Below the pieces are notes generated by a model, which was given only the letters and a program-made list of their open reading frames with translations, was not told where the DNA came from and searched no databases. Positions 63,859 through 64,000 of a DNA stretch of 64,000 bases are shown here, in pieces. The position numbers and the translations under genes were made by a program. How positions within the stretch are numbered: position 1 is the stretch's first letter; every line of letters begins with the position of its first letter. The stretch comes from Clostridium aciditolerans (lineage in GTDB: Bacteria > Bacillota > Clostridia > Clostridiales > Clostridiaceae): assembly GCF_016316925.1 (NCBI RefSeq), contig NZ_JAEEGB010000017.1:55460-119459 (forward strand), in the 5' to 3' direction.

Positions 63859-64000
63859 TACATAGCCTCCCTTTGTTATACTATATTTTTTTATTTTATA
63901 ATTGCTTATTGTAAATAATATATCATAGTTAATTATATCTAATCAACATTATTCTACATAATTTTTAAAATTTTCTTACTTTAATATAAATCCATGTTTA

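Overview
The window is a chromosomal segment of a low-GC, endospore-forming, anaerobic Firmicute, most likely Clostridium sensu stricto. The base composition is strongly AT-rich and the ribosome binding sites are of the strong GGAGG type. It carries spoIIR, ypeB, a gerA-type operon, sipL, yabG and several cotS genes. The order murA-ywmB-atp operon, the block upp-rpiB-ywlE-like-sua5-prfA-prmC, and the veg-yabG pair are all as expected for clostridia and bacilli. No rRNA, tRNA or CRISPR array was seen. Most genes lie on the minus strand.

Layout. 1-9.0 kb: 3' part of murA, a YwmB-like gene, then the complete F-type ATP synthase operon atpIBEFHAGDC. 9.0-9.7 kb: a long AT-rich gap with six 21-bp repeats. 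9.7-12.0 kb: UDP-GlcNAc 2-epimerase and a WecA/TagO-like transferase for wall polysaccharide. 12.0-24.1 kb: nucleotide salvage and translation housekeeping (dCMP deaminase, upp, rpiB, arginine-phosphatase-like, sua5, a GltD-like oxidoreductase, a ZIP transporter, prfA, prmC, tdk, rpmE, rho). 24.5-29 kb: pyrG, a DUF1934 gene and a PP-loop enzyme. 29-46.5 kb: a spore region with ypeB, spoIIR, a gerA/B/C operon, ispE, cyanophycin synthetase and cyanophycinase, sipL, veg, yabG and cotS. 46.5-53 kb: a duplicated divergent cotS/glycosyltransferase module plus yajQ. 53-58.4 kb: an orphan solute-binding protein, larB-larC, an EamA transporter and two tandem paralogues of unknown function.

The most notable object is at 58.4-62.8 kb. 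A mannose-1-phosphate guanylyltransferase gene (manC) is split by a 3256-bp element that encodes a large serine recombinase. Removing the element at a shared ACC trinucleotide restores one uninterrupted reading frame of about 355 codons. The element's two ends form symmetric 10-bp arms around that core. The intact gene would be read from a promoter that resembles the sigma-K-like promoter in front of yabG. The arrangement is analogous to the Bacillus skin element in sigK and SP-beta in spsM, which suggests a developmentally excised element controlling a spore-surface sugar-nucleotide gene. The element also carries a tiny basic protein fused tightly to the recombinase start (a candidate excision factor), three other tiny ORFs, a 3-methyladenine DNA glycosylase and a GIY-YIG protein.

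Other items not explained by the genes are two apparently orphan plus-strand transcription units of about 90 nt (consensus promoter plus intrinsic terminator; candidate small RNAs), two families of MITE-like repeats, structured intercistronic RNA in the atp operon, and overlapping alternative hairpins between cphA and ispE. All assignments come from reading the sequence and recalling family motifs; no database search was run.
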